Source: Thermosynechococcaceae cyanobacterium MS004
GTDB taxonomy: Bacteria > Cyanobacteriota > Cyanobacteriia > Thermosynechococcales > Thermosynechococcaceae
Direction of reading: 5' to 3'
DNA: 53,773 nt
Assembly: GCA_022402525.1 (NCBI GenBank)
Contig: JAKRSB010000005.1
Span: 1 to 53,773, forward strand
This document shows positions 26,171-37,241 of the stretch, piece after piece. The translations under genes and the position numbers were made by a program. The notes under the pieces were generated by a model. It did no database searches. It was not told the DNA's origin and worked only from the letters and a program-made list of their open reading frames with translations. Within the stretch, counting starts at the first letter, position 1; each line of letters starts with the position of its first letter.

Positions 26171-26208
26171 AGCATAAAGTTTTGTGTAGCTATGTAACTC
26201 AATGTAAA
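26171..26208 (-). promoter_or_regulatory. HLR1 (RpaB) box and likely -10 of hli
   Basis: On the minus strand tttacatt-ga-gttacata (26208-26191) fits the HLR1 consensus (G/T)TTACA(T/A)(T/A)NN(G/T)TTACA(T/A)(T/A) at every position. Fifteen bases further on, tatgct (26176-26171) is a plausible -10. If so, HLR1 covers the -35 area of hli. Confidence 0.85.
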
Positions 26209-26220
26209 CCATTCTTCTTG

Positions 26221-26501
26221 AATTGGCAACGAGACATCAATTGCCAATTGATATCAAAGGCTGCTGGCGATCAGGAGATGCCGTATCCAGTGTGGCTATT
26301 GATGTTGGCGTGGAATTGTGGCGTGAAGTGTTGGCGTAGAACGCTGGACAAGAGAACGGCAATTAGCAATATTTCCTGCACGGCCTGATCTGGAACCTAG
26401 CTGAATACTCGAAACCCGCGATCGCGAAAGGGGCGGGAGAAGTTCGGTTATTTGGATATAGGTGAGGCGTTTTACACGGGCTACAATGAGCTTGCTCAGA
26501 G
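26221..26501. other. Spacer between hli and groEL
   Basis: No gene. Nested inverted repeats aattggcaa (26221) / ttgccaatt (26241) and atcaatt-gcc-aattgat occur near its start. tacaat at 26482-26487 could be a -10 element of groEL. Confidence 0.4.
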
Positions 26502-26528
26502 TTGGCACTCTACTTAAGAGAGTGCTAA
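26502..26528 (+). promoter_or_regulatory. CIRCE (HrcA operator)
   Basis: ttggcactc-N9-gagtgctaa, differing from the CIRCE consensus TTAGCACTC-N9-GAGTGCTAA at one base. It lies 171 bp before groEL and should bind the heat-shock repressor HrcA. Confidence 0.93.
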
Positions 26529-26687
26529 GACCCCTTTAATTCATAGGGATTTGATTCAAGGGATTTGCAGTCAATCTTAGGGGCAAAGCATCTGCCCATT
26601 GGGGTGGTAGGGTCTTCAACCGCTGGCCATTACCGCTTGCCTCAGAGCCACTCGCCTCAGAATTCCGACTAAAACGCTGACCTATAG

Positions 26688-28373
<1,686 letters not shown>

Positions 28374-28489
28374 TCATCTGCCCTGGATAAGCGCTAAAGA
28401 CTCTATGTAGGCTTTGGCGTTACTCCAGCTCATGTTCCGGTTCATGTCTAGGAATATTCTTTGGGAGTATCTTCTAGCGATATCTTTTG

Positions 28490-28518
28490 GCGGGGCTTTG
28501 CAAAGCCCCGCTTTTTTT
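28490..28518 (+). terminator. groEL terminator
   Basis: gcggggctttg / caaagccccgc is a perfect 11-bp stem followed by seven T. Confidence 0.95.
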
Positions 28519-28597
28519 GGAATTGTTGTAATTCTTGGGTTTGGGGCAAAGATCTAACATGAGGCTTCAGGGCATTTCCCCTAGGGCTAGAGCAAGT

Positions 28598-28645
28598 CCT
28601 TCTGGGCATCCTTCTGGGCATCCTTTGGGATATCCTTCTGGGCAT
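28598..28645. repeat. 12-bp tandem repeat, 4 copies
   Basis: Unit ccttctgggcat at 28598, 28610, a diverged third copy at 28622, and 28634. It lies in the groEL-nitrilase spacer, which holds no gene from 28519 to 28840. Confidence 0.9.
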
Positions 28646-28757
28646 CCCGTCAGGAATCGCGCCAGAGTGCCTTCTAGTGTGAAAGAAGCATGCTAGGCTT
28701 TTGGGGGTCTAATGATAGTCAATCTTTCCTCACGGGAATAGACTTTCACCAAACCGT

Positions 28758-28829
28758 GCTTCTAACTTCTACGCTTCTAATTTCTACGCTTCTAATTTCT
28801 ACCCTTCCAATTCCTACGCTCTGAATTTT
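28758..28829. repeat. 15-bp tandem repeat, nearly 5 copies
   Basis: Unit gcttctaatttctac with few substitutions, ending about 12 bases before ATG 28841. A different array (28598) is in the same spacer. Confidence 0.92.
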
Positions 28830-28840
28830 GTGCAGCCTCC

Positions 28841-29653
28841 ATGAAGTCTTATCTTGCTGCGGCTATTCAAATGACTAGCCTTCCCGATCTCCGCCATAAT
28901 TTAGCCCAAGCCGAAGAACTGATTGACCTAGCCGTTCGCCGTGGGGCTGAACTGGTGAGTCTCCCTGAAAATTTTTCATTTTTAGGAAATGAAGAGGCCA
29001 AGGTTCAGCAGGCCGTTGAAATTGCAGCCCAAAGCGAAAAGTTTTTAAAGACCGTTGCCCAGCGCTATCAAGTCACTATTTTGGGTGGCGGTTTTCCGGT
29101 GCCGGCACCGGAGGGCAAGTTTTATAACACTGCGCTTCTGGTTTCTCCCAATGGTGAGGAACTTGCGCGGTACGAAAAGGTTCATTTATTTGACGTAGAT
29201 TTGCCAGACGGCAATATCTACTCCGAATCGGACATGGTAGTGGCCGGAACCCAGGTTGCTCCGGTCTATCATTCCGCAGATTTGGGTAATCTAGGGCTGT
29301 CGGTCTGCTACGATGTGCGCTTTCCAGAGCTGTACCGAACCCTGTCTCAATCGGGGGCGGAGGTTCTATTTATTCCAGCAGCCTTTACAGCCTTTACGGG
29401 CAAAGATCACTGGCAGGTCTTGATTCAGGCCAGGGCCATTGAAAATACGAGCTATGTCATTGCACCGGCTCAGACCGGAAAGCATAACTCGCGGCGACAG
29501 TCCCACGGCCATGCAATGGTGGTAGACCCTTGGGGGGTGGTGATGGCCGATGCCGGAACAGAACCCGGTATGGCGATCGCGCCGATCGAGCCACTCCGTC
29601 TCCGGCAAGTCCGTCGTCAGATGCCGTCTCTAAAGCATCGCGTATTTTTCTAA
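28841..29653 (+). CDS. Nit1-like carbon-nitrogen hydrolase
   Basis: A 270-residue nitrilase-superfamily amidase. The catalytic triad is Glu43 (SLPENFSF), Lys113 (YEKVHLFDVDLP) and Cys156 (LSVCYDVRFPELY). The FDVD after the Lys and VRFPELY after the Cys place it in the Nit1/Nit2 group (deaminated glutathione amidase / omega-amidase), which repairs or clears side products of amino-acid metabolism. This is distinct from the Nit6803 nitrilase at 44332. Likely cytoplasmic, monocistronic. Confidence 0.9.
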   Translation: MKSYLAAAIQMTSLPDLRHNLAQAEELIDLAVRRGAELVSLPENFSFLGNEEAKVQQAVEIAAQSEKFLKTVAQRYQVTILGGGFPVPAPEGKFYNTALLVSPNGEELARYEKVHLFDVDLPDGNIYSESDMVVAGTQVAPVYHSADLGNLGLSVCYDVRFPELYRTLSQSGAEVLFIPAAFTAFTGKDHWQVLIQARAIENTSYVIAPAQTGKHNSRRQSHGHAMVVDPWGVVMADAGTEPGMAIAPIEPLRLRQVRRQMPSLKHRVFF

Positions 29654-29691
29654 CCTATCTTTGCAAGGAGGTTGCTCAATCAGGTCAATCA

Positions 29692-29739
29692 GGGCATTAC
29701 AGCTTTAGGGCATTACAGCTTTAGGGCATTACAGCTTCA
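29692..29739. repeat. 16-bp tandem repeat, 3 copies
   Basis: gggcattacagcttta at 29692 and 29708, and a one-base variant at 29724. It lies 39 bp after the nitrilase stop. Confidence 0.92.
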
Positions 29740-29852
29740 GAGTTCCTAAGACTCAGGAGGCCGCATTCTGATTTAGGGGTTTAGTTCAAGCGAATCGTAA
29801 AAAGTGCCCCGACCACGGGGCAGCGCACAGGTTCAAAGACGGAGACGACTTC

Positions 29853-31844
29853 ATGGGGCAATGGTTTGGACGCAATCAGCAGAGGCAGACTATCGTCGCT
29901 GCGGTTTTGGGGGGAGTGGCCGCAATCGGGATGGGGTTTGCTTCCTTGGCAGAAGCAGCACAACTTCAGTCCTGGCGCTATAGTCCGGCTCAAAACCGTC
30001 TAGAGTTTACGACCGATGAAGGGATTCGGCCCAGGGTACAAATTATTCCGAATCCAGTGCGTCTGGTCATTGACCTGCCGGGCGTGCAGCTTAATCGGCC
30101 CACAGTCACCCAAACCTATGGCGCAACGGTGCGCTCGGTGCGCGTGGGGCAGTTTGATGCCCAAACGGCACGAATTGTGGTTGAGATTGCCCCAGGCTAT
30201 ACGGTTGATCCGTCTCTGGTTAAGGTTTCTGGCTCTTCTCCCACCGCGTGGGCGGTTGACCTGCCCACGCCCGTTGCGCTGCCCTCCACTCCAGACGATC
30301 TGCAGTCAGCGGCCACGCCAGAAGCTACGATCGCCACTCCAACCCCTAGAGGATCTGTCCAGTCCAGCCGCCGCCTTCCGCCGCCGAGCCTTCCCTCAAG
30401 GAATCTTGATAGCCCTGACACCGCCAGTCCTGGAACGGGTGCGATCGCCGCTGCGCCAGTCGGCAGCAATATTCTAGAAGACATTTTAGTCACCCCCGAC
30501 GGTCTTTTCTTAAAGACCCCGGCAGCGGTGAGCGGCACAGACATCCGCCGCAGAGGTCGGGAAGTAACGATCACCCTGAATGGCGTTGTGGTTTCGAGTC
30601 AGCTTGCCAAAAGCAGCTACCAGATGAACTACCACGGCATCCGTAGAATTTCAGTACGGCAGCTTTCAGCCCAGCCCCCCGTGGCCCAAGTCACCCTTCA
30701 GGTGGATCGACAAAGCCCAGCTTGGGTTGCTAGCGCCAGCCGTTTTGGGAGCGTGATTCTGCTGCCTCAAGGGGGTGTAGCATCCAGACTCCAGCGACCT
30801 TCCACGACCCTGAGCGTTTTGGGGAATGCCGTCAGCACCGCCAGCACCGCCCCAGGCGAATCGCCTCGCAACCCTTTTGGACAAACCAATTCCCAATCGA
30901 TACCCAACGCTCAGGCCGCAACGATACAGAATCTGGCGTTAGGGGGCAGTCAATTTTTAATTCAGACCGATCAGCCCCTTGTGTATACCAGCGGCTGGGA
31001 GCAGTCGCGGTATCGAATCACCATCCAAAATGCTCGATCAACCCCAAGGCTGCGGCTTCCCCAGACCGGCGTGGGCAGCGCTTTATCGAATGTGACGCTT
31101 CGGCAAGACGGCAGAAACCTGTCAATCTTAGTCACCCCCGCACCAGGGGTCAGGATTGGCGGCGTCAGTCGACCAGATTCCCAGACGGCTGTGTTGAATC
31201 TGGTGCGGTCTGGGTCTACGGCCGTCTTTTCCCAGCCTTTTCCCCAGTCTTCTTCTTCTGTCCTGTCTCAGCCCACGCTGCCCACTCCCATTAGCCGTTC
31301 TATTGTCGTCATTGATCCTGGGCATGGCGGCCCGGATCCTGGTGCAGTCGGCATCGGGGGGCTACGGGAAACGGATGTTGTCCTGCCCATAAGCTTAGAA
31401 GTAGCGCGACTCCTTCAGGGCCAAGGGCTACAGGTCTATTTGACGCGCACCGATGAGTCTCGTGACGTTGATCTGCCGCCACGGGTGGCGTTGGCGGAGC
31501 GCGTTCGCGCCAATGTCTTTGTGAGTATTCACGCCAATGCCATCAGCCTCAGCCGACCCGATATCAATGGGGTTGAAATGTACCATGCCCCAGGGTCTGC
31601 CTCTGGTGCTGCCTTGGGTCAGGTCTTGCTCAACAGCATCACGCGGAGCATCAATATTCCAAATCGGGGGTTGCGGGCGGCGCGGTTTTATGTTGTCCGC
31701 AATACGTCAATGCCCGCTGTACTGGTTGAGACTGGATTTGTGACGGGGGCACAGGATGCTCCAAGATTGGCCGACCCCAATTTTCAGAATCAGATGGCCG
31801 CTGCGATCGCCCGGGGCATTATTGAGTTTCTGAATCGTCGTTAG
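29853..31844 (+). CDS. amiC: N-acetylmuramoyl-L-alanine amidase with AMIN domains
   Basis: A 663-residue exported Zn amidase that cleaves peptidoglycan between MurNAc and the stem peptide, at septa and cell junctions. Signal peptide 1-35 (GGVAAIGMGFASLAEA), AMIN domain about 38-130 (RLVIDLPGVQL...VRVGQFDAQTARIVVE), a second AMIN-like part about 205-300 and a third about 360-440, Ser/Thr/Pro linkers, then Amidase_3 from about 480: His491 (DPGHGG), Glu506 (LRETDVV), His560 (SIHANA) and Glu626 (LVETGF). A GGAG stands eight bases before ATG 29853. AmiC proteins drill nanopores in the septum of filamentous cyanobacteria. Confidence 0.93.
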   Translation: MGQWFGRNQQRQTIVAAVLGGVAAIGMGFASLAEAAQLQSWRYSPAQNRLEFTTDEGIRPRVQIIPNPVRLVIDLPGVQLNRPTVTQTYGATVRSVRVGQFDAQTARIVVEIAPGYTVDPSLVKVSGSSPTAWAVDLPTPVALPSTPDDLQSAATPEATIATPTPRGSVQSSRRLPPPSLPSRNLDSPDTASPGTGAIAAAPVGSNILEDILVTPDGLFLKTPAAVSGTDIRRRGREVTITLNGVVVSSQLAKSSYQMNYHGIRRISVRQLSAQPPVAQVTLQVDRQSPAWVASASRFGSVILLPQGGVASRLQRPSTTLSVLGNAVSTASTAPGESPRNPFGQTNSQSIPNAQAATIQNLALGGSQFLIQTDQPLVYTSGWEQSRYRITIQNARSTPRLRLPQTGVGSALSNVTLRQDGRNLSILVTPAPGVRIGGVSRPDSQTAVLNLVRSGSTAVFSQPFPQSSSSVLSQPTLPTPISRSIVVIDPGHGGPDPGAVGIGGLRETDVVLPISLEVARLLQGQGLQVYLTRTDESRDVDLPPRVALAERVRANVFVSIHANAISLSRPDINGVEMYHAPGSASGAALGQVLLNSITRSINIPNRGLRAARFYVVRNTSMPAVLVETGFVTGAQDAPRLADPNFQNQMAAAIARGIIEFLNRR

Positions 31845-31949
31845 CGGCTTGTGCCAGCAGGAGATAACTCCAGCAGGCTTTGACCATAGACTTTCAGGCA
31901 TTGATTCGAGAGGATGGCTTCTAAACTGAGTCCTCTAAAATCAGCAGGC

Positions 31950-32538
31950 ATGATCCCCAAGGGGAAAAGGCAGGCTCGAAGCGTTCAGTGACGGCGTGAT
32001 TGCAATTATTATCACCATCATGATGCGAGGAACCAAGGTGCCCCATGATGCGGCAACCTTAGCCGCGCTGCGTCTCCTCATTCCCGTCTTTTTAAGCTAC
32101 GTGCTGAGCTTTATTTTTCTGGGCATCTACTGGAACAATCATCACCCTCTATGGCAGACGATCAGCCAGGTCAATGGCCGCATTCTCTGGGCAAGCCTCC
32201 ACCTGCTTTTTGGGCTCTCGCTTATTCCATTGGTGACGGGCTGGATGGGCAACAATAATTTTGCGACCTGGCCTGTGGTATTTTACGGCGCTGTAATGCT
32301 GCTTTCGGCGATCGCCTACACCATTTTGACCCAGTGCCTAATTGGGCATCACAGCAAAGAGTTTCCCTGAGCGATCGCGATGGGTCGAGATCTCAAGGGC
32401 AAAATTTCTCTGGCGCTCTACTCCTTGGGCATGATTTTAGCGTTTGTGAACCCCTGGCTTGGCTGCGCACTTTATGTAACCGTTTCACCAATATGATTTT
32501 TGCCAGATCGGCGCATTGAGAGAACGCTGACAAGATAA
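31950..32538 (+). pseudogene. Broken TMEM175-family K+ channel gene
   Basis: A TMEM175 (DUF1211) gene with three lesions. ATG 31950 starts MIPKGK, but one extra A in the run aaaa at 31965-31968 puts the family start GRLEAFSDGVIAIIITIM in the next frame, where no start codon exists before GTG 31996. The frame then gives good family sequence (VPHDAATLAALRLL, VFLSYVLSFIFLGIYWNNHH, HLLFGLSLIPLVTGWMG) to a TGA at 32368, continues in the same frame (MGRDLKGKISLALYSLG, FVNPWLGCALYV), meets a second TGA at 32494 where the family has Trp, and ends LPDRRIERTLTR at 32538. TMEM175 proteins are K+ channels. The gene cannot give a full protein unless the sequence is wrong. Confidence 0.85.
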
Positions 32539-32584
32539 AGATTGAAGCCCTCTCCCGAAGGCGAGGGGTTAAGATTCTTCGTTT

Positions 32585-33574
32585 TTATAGAGACTGGCTA
32601 GGGTCTAGCGTTAAGTGGACTGAAGCCTTACTGGAGTTGGCCAGATAAATGCCGGAAAGAATGACGGCAAAGCCTACCCAAGTGGAGGCGCTAATCTGCT
32701 CCTTAAAGATTACCCAGGCTAAAATCGCGCAGAGAATGGGCTCTAGGAGGAGTAAGAGCGAAATGAAGCTTGCCGATAAAACATCCATGCTGTCGGCCAA
32801 GAGTCTCTGGCCAAAGCCTTCACAGATAATGCCTAAGGCTAGGGCTGCAAGCCAGGTGGTTTGGGTCTGAGCCAGAATTTGCTGGTGGGTTAGCAGTAAA
32901 ACGGGGAGCAAGACACCACTGCCCACTAAGCCACGCCAGAGCAAGATTGTCGTGGCGTCAAATCGATTTCTAAGCTGCTCCACAACCAGAAGGTAGCTGC
33001 CTAAAAAAACAGCGGAGAGTAAGGCCAGAAAATCGCCAATCAGGAATCCATCTACCCCGTTTAGGTCTTCAACGCCCATCGCGATCGCCCCAGCTAAGGC
33101 AATCACCATTCCAGCTAAAAATCGACGGTCGAAGCGCTGCTTGAGAAAAATCCAGCCCCCAAGGGTGGTAAAAATGGGCGTGAGGTTATTGAGCAGCATG
33201 GACTTTGCCACGCTGGTATATTCCAGGGAAAAGGCCCAAAGTCCCATGGAAAAAATAGAAATGCAGCCCACACTCCCCAGTAACATCCATTCTTTGGTGG
33301 AGATGGGTGCAGGCGGTTCCCGATCTTGAGTGGGCTGAGCGATCGACCGATTGAGAAACGGCGTCACCTGCTGGCGAAGAATGCGGCCAGTTCCAAATAC
33401 AAGGCTAAAAATCGCAAACCGATTGAAGACCGTTGCCGGAGCACTCAACTCTTGCTCGCTGAATCGAATAAAAATCGGCGCAAAGGCGATCGCCACCAGC
33501 CCAATACAAAGCGTCACTAACGCAAGGGGAAAAGACTTAGAGCCCTCCCGACTCGGCACTTCAGGCTCAATCAT
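32585..33574 (-). CDS. EamA/DMT-family transporter
   Basis: A 329-residue inner-membrane protein with ten hydrophobic segments in two EamA halves (LVTLCIGLVAIAFAPIFIRFSE at the start, SFISLLLLLEPILCAILAW near the end with the usual Glu-Pro-Ile). A cytoplasmic loop around 65-90 is Pro/Gln-rich. Probably exports a metabolite or drug; substrate unknown. No link to the other EamA gene (10117) beyond family. ATG 33574 is followed directly by a polar leader; a tandem repeat sits 20 bp upstream. Confidence 0.85.
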   Translation of the reverse strand: MIEPEVPSREGSKSFPLALVTLCIGLVAIAFAPIFIRFSEQELSAPATVFNRFAIFSLVFGTGRILRQQVTPFLNRSIAQPTQDREPPAPISTKEWMLLGSVGCISIFSMGLWAFSLEYTSVAKSMLLNNLTPIFTTLGGWIFLKQRFDRRFLAGMVIALAGAIAMGVEDLNGVDGFLIGDFLALLSAVFLGSYLLVVEQLRNRFDATTILLWRGLVGSGVLLPVLLLTHQQILAQTQTTWLAALALGIICEGFGQRLLADSMDVLSASFISLLLLLEPILCAILAWVIFKEQISASTWVGFAVILSGIYLANSSKASVHLTLDPSQSL

Positions 33575-33593
33575 GGATGTCGTACCGCAGCTA

Positions 33594-33635
33594 GAGATTT
33601 AATGGAGGAGATTTAATGGAAAAGATTTAATGGAG
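33594..33635. repeat. 14-bp tandem repeat, 3 copies
   Basis: Unit gagatttaatggag at 33594, 33608 and 33622 (variants) just upstream of the EamA start. The rest of the 209-bp divergent spacer has no gene. Confidence 0.9.
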
Positions 33636-33783
33636 AGAAAGATGTCTTAGCCTTGAATCGAACAAAGACCAGGGGACTCCGACTGAAGCTACCCATTTAG
33701 GTTGATCCTCTAATCTGCTCATGTTTAGGCCACTAACCTAACCCACTAATATTAGACTATTCAACCATTCTGGACATGACGGA

Positions 33784-35511
33784 TTGAAACCGCGATCGCA
33801 TTACTGGCTTTTGATTCCCTATCTACGCCCTTACACAGCAACCCTCTGCATTGCAATACTTTGCACCCTAGGGTTTGTGCTAACCATGCCGTTGATTGCG
33901 GCGCTGGTGGGTCAAATTGCGACCGATATCGGCAACGGCAACCGGGCAGCGCTCCTGCGGCTCCCCCTGACTGCGGTCATTCTATTTTTAGTGCGGGGTG
34001 GCTTTCAGTTTGGCCAGGATGTACTTATGGCCAAGGTTGCGCTAGCGATCGCCTACGATCTGCGGCGGCGAGTTTACCTTCGGCTTCAGTCGCTCAACAT
34101 TGACTACTTCGAGACGGCCCAGACGGGGGACTTGGTGTACCGCCTCACCGAAGAAATTGATCGCATCGGCGAAGTCGTTCACAAACTCTTCCACCAGTTT
34201 TTGCCCTGCACCCTTCAGCTCATCGTCATTCTGCTGTACATGATCTATCTCAACTGGCAGTTGACCCTTGCCACCCTGCTGATTGCACCCGTCATTGCGC
34301 TGCTGATCGGCTGGTTTGGAGAGCGTCTGCTGCGGTTTTCCCACAACAGTCAGGCGCAAATTTCAGACCTGTCCACCTTACTTACAGAAGTGTTTAGCGG
34401 GATTCGTCTGGTCAAAGCCTTTGCCGCAGAAGATTACGAAATTGAGCGGTTTTTGCACTCCGCCGAGAAAAACCAGCGGGCTAAGTTCGCCACAGAGCGC
34501 ATTAAGGCCATTCAATACCCCGTCCTAGGGTTTTTAGAAGCCATGGGCATTGTGCTGCTCTTTATGGTGGGCGGCTGGCAAATTTCGCGGGGGAACCTCA
34601 CGGGTGGCCAGTTTATTAGCTTTATTGCCGCTGTGGCCCTCATTATTGACCCGATTAATCTGATTACTCAAAACTATAACGAGTTTAAGCAGGGCGAAGC
34701 TTCCGTAGATCGTATCTTTGAGCTACTGCACCTGCGGCCCACTATCGTAGACCGCCCCAACGCGATCGCCCTGCCCTTGGTGCGCGGCACTGTCGAATAT
34801 CGGGCGGTATCCTTTGCCTATCCATCCGGGCGCGCCATTCTCAAAGCCCTCAACCTCACGGTCAACGCAGGGGAGGTCATTGCCCTGGTTGGCTCCTCAG
34901 GAGCAGGCAAGACCACATTGGTCAATCTTCTGCCCCGATTTTACGAACCCCAGTCCGGGGAAATTTTGATTGATGGGGTTGAAATTTCTGGCGTCACCCT
35001 CAAAAGCCTGCGCCAGCAAATCGGCATCGTCCCGCAAGATACGATTTTGTTTTCTGGCACCATTGCCCAAAATATTGCCTTTGGCCAAAAAGACTATTCC
35101 CTTTCTGCCATTGAAGCTGCGGCTAAAGTTGCCAATGCCCATCAATTTATTTCTCAATTTCCCCTGGGCTACCATACCGTCCTCGGAGAGCGCGGCGTCA
35201 ACTTATCGGGCGGGCAGCGTCAGCGCATTGCGATCGCCCGTGCCGTTCTGCTAGACCCGCGCATTTTGATCCTAGATGAAGCCACCAGCGCCCTGGATTC
35301 TGAATCGGAGGCCTTAGTCCAAGAAGCCCTAGAGCGCCTCATGCGGGGGCGCACCGTTTTTGTGATTGCCCATCGGCTGGCGACGGTGCGCGGCGCAAAC
35401 CGTATTTTGGTCTTAGAAAAAGGTCAGGTGGTTGAGGCCGGAACCCACGAGCAGCTCATGACCCAAGGCGATCGTTATGCGCGCTTTTACGCCCAGCAGT
35501 TTCCTGCCTAA
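33784..35511 (+). CDS. ABC exporter, fused TMD-NBD
   Basis: A 575-residue half exporter. Six membrane helices in about 15-300, then Walker A GSSGAGKTT (370-378), PQDTILF Q-loop, LSGGQ (474-478), Walker B ILILDEAT and AHRLATV. All catalytic residues are present. Most like the MsbA/HlyB-type exporters that cyanobacteria use for lipids, glycolipids or peptides; substrate unknown. The likely start is TTG 33784 (no ATG or GTG in frame before the fold); an ATG at 33776 is out of frame. It stands alone. Confidence 0.9.
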   Translation: MKPRSHYWLLIPYLRPYTATLCIAILCTLGFVLTMPLIAALVGQIATDIGNGNRAALLRLPLTAVILFLVRGGFQFGQDVLMAKVALAIAYDLRRRVYLRLQSLNIDYFETAQTGDLVYRLTEEIDRIGEVVHKLFHQFLPCTLQLIVILLYMIYLNWQLTLATLLIAPVIALLIGWFGERLLRFSHNSQAQISDLSTLLTEVFSGIRLVKAFAAEDYEIERFLHSAEKNQRAKFATERIKAIQYPVLGFLEAMGIVLLFMVGGWQISRGNLTGGQFISFIAAVALIIDPINLITQNYNEFKQGEASVDRIFELLHLRPTIVDRPNAIALPLVRGTVEYRAVSFAYPSGRAILKALNLTVNAGEVIALVGSSGAGKTTLVNLLPRFYEPQSGEILIDGVEISGVTLKSLRQQIGIVPQDTILFSGTIAQNIAFGQKDYSLSAIEAAAKVANAHQFISQFPLGYHTVLGERGVNLSGGQRQRIAIARAVLLDPRILILDEATSALDSESEALVQEALERLMRGRTVFVIAHRLATVRGANRILVLEKGQVVEAGTHEQLMTQGDRYARFYAQQFPA

Positions 35512-35855
35512 CGCTTGCTCTGCCTAAGTTCCGCCAGCCACGTCTCAATTCATGCCTCAATTCATGTCTCAAAGTGATATCGACAAGAAATAATCGTGAG
35601 AGAGTTGTTCTTTGCGGTATAGCCGAATCAATGGGTATCGCTAAAAGTCCCATGGGTGGAGTGTAATGTCAGGGGTTTCATTGATCAACGCAAGAGCAAT
35701 CAACGCTAGAGTAATCAACTCCAGAGCAAATGGATAAAGTTGAGCTAAATGACCCTGGCATACTCAGCTACACCCGCAAAGGGTAAGCATACTGTTTTAG
35801 AGCCTGCACATTTGGGTTGCAGCCTGAGATTGGCAACGATTTTGAGGCTTATAAC
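35512..35855. repeat. Spacer with two tandem arrays
   Basis: tctcaattcatg/cctcaattcatg/tctcaa (12-bp unit, 35543-35572) and atcaacgcaagagca/atcaacgctagagta/atcaactccagagca (15-bp unit, 35684-35728). Otherwise no gene is seen. Confidence 0.88.
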
Positions 35856-37160
35856 TTACCCGAAAACCTCCCTACAGAATCCGCCAGAACCAGCTTCATT
35901 GAAAGCCTTGGCTGCACTCATCGGCTGCACCTTCTGCTTTGTTGCAATGCAGTCCGCTAAATAAATCGCATCCCGCGCAATCCCCGAAAACCGTCCAGAA
36001 CCCCAGGTATAGAGCCAGGGCAACCCTAAAAAGTAAAGTCCTCGCACCCCTGTAACGCCACGCTTATGGCCGGGGTATCCCTTGCCATCAAAAACCGGAA
36101 TTTCAATCCAGCTAAAATCGGACTGATACCCTGTACACCAAATGACCGCGCCAATATCGGCGGCATTATAATCTAAAGTCAAGTCATCAGTGTCAGGTTC
36201 CCACACGGGCTGATAGAGCGGGTCAATGGGTGCTTCAATGTGGTGCTTTTCGATAAATTCATCAATGCTTTTTTTGATGCTTTCAGCGACGGTATCCGCA
36301 TTATCTAAATTTTGCTTCAGATCCTCGCAAAACTGAAGCGTGCTGCCATTGAGACTCTGTAACCTGCCGTAAAGCTTCATGCCTTCTAGCGCAAACTGTC
36401 GCAGGTCAATCTCTCGGCCTCCATCCCGTCCAGTTACATAGTGATTTGCATTGGTTCTCACCTTGTCTTTTTGAGGATGTTCATCAATCGAAAGATTGTA
36501 GTACCCCATCTGGTCTAGCCAATCCACCACGTCCTTGCCGCGATACCGACGGGGCGATCGCGGTGCTCCTCCCACGCACAAATGTACCTGCTTGCCAGCA
36601 AGATGTAAATCTTCGGCAATTTGACAGCCAGACTGTCCAGTGCCCACCACCAAGACAGCTTTGTCGGGTAAAGACTGTGGGTTTTTATACTCTGAGGAAT
36701 GGATCTGCACAATCGACTCAGGAAATCGTTGAGCGATTTTTGGCAATTTGGGAATATGGTAGCCACCCACCGCAACCACCACCTGATCTGCCGTATATTC
36801 CCCCAAAGTGGTTGAAACCTCAAAAGTACCCGCATTACTCGTTTTACGAAGGCTCGATACGCTCACTCCTTCTTGCACAGGCGCACCAAAAGAAGCCGCA
36901 TAGTCCTCAACGTACTGAACAATGGCATCTTTTTGCATAAACCCATGCGGGTCATTGCCGGGATAGGGATAGCCCGGTAACCGACATTGCCAATTCGGCG
37001 TCACCAAACAAAAGGAATCCCAACGTTTTGAGCGCCAGGAATGCGCAATTTCATTTTTCTCGAAAATAATGTGGTCTAGGCCTCTTTCCTTTAGGCAATA
37101 GCTGACGGATAGTCCCGCTTGTCCACCGCCCACAACAATGACGGAATAATGCGTTTTCAT
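35856..37160 (-). CDS. MSMEG_0569-family flavin oxidoreductase (Nit1C)
   Basis: A 434-residue FAD/NAD(P)H oxidoreductase of the MSMEG_0569 family, a marker of the Nit1C cluster. Two dinucleotide-binding motifs: FAD at VIVVGGGQAGLSVSYCLKERGL (about 6-27) and NADPH at VLVVGTGQSGCQIAEDL (about 170). WCTGYQSDFSWIE and LYFLGLPWLYTWGSGRFSGIARDAIYLA are family hallmarks. It probably oxygenates or oxidises a product of the nitrilase pathway; substrate unknown. It has its own NtcA promoter. Confidence 0.9.
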   Translation of the reverse strand: MKTHYSVIVVGGGQAGLSVSYCLKERGLDHIIFEKNEIAHSWRSKRWDSFCLVTPNWQCRLPGYPYPGNDPHGFMQKDAIVQYVEDYAASFGAPVQEGVSVSSLRKTSNAGTFEVSTTLGEYTADQVVVAVGGYHIPKLPKIAQRFPESIVQIHSSEYKNPQSLPDKAVLVVGTGQSGCQIAEDLHLAGKQVHLCVGGAPRSPRRYRGKDVVDWLDQMGYYNLSIDEHPQKDKVRTNANHYVTGRDGGREIDLRQFALEGMKLYGRLQSLNGSTLQFCEDLKQNLDNADTVAESIKKSIDEFIEKHHIEAPIDPLYQPVWEPDTDDLTLDYNAADIGAVIWCTGYQSDFSWIEIPVFDGKGYPGHKRGVTGVRGLYFLGLPWLYTWGSGRFSGIARDAIYLADCIATKQKVQPMSAAKAFNEAGSGGFCREVFG

Positions 37161-37198
37161 TGCTTATCTTCCCTAAAGTGATTCAGCCTGTGATGCCT

Positions 37199-37241
37199 AC
37201 GGTAGGGGGAAGCTCTAGGGGCATTTTGTAGTGTCTACTAC
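37199..37241 (-). promoter_or_regulatory. NtcA-activated promoter of the flavin oxidoreductase
   Basis: On the minus strand gtagtagacactac (37241-37228) is a full GTA-N8-TAC NtcA box; after exactly 23 bp comes taccgt (37204-37199), matching TAN3T. The start codon follows 38 bp later. This is the class-II NtcA layout, with the same spacing as at 45897. Confidence 0.82.

Noticed and set aside
28598-28829. CRISPR array
   Set aside because: Copies adjoin directly with no spacers, units are 12-15 bp and differ between arrays, and no cas gene is in the window.
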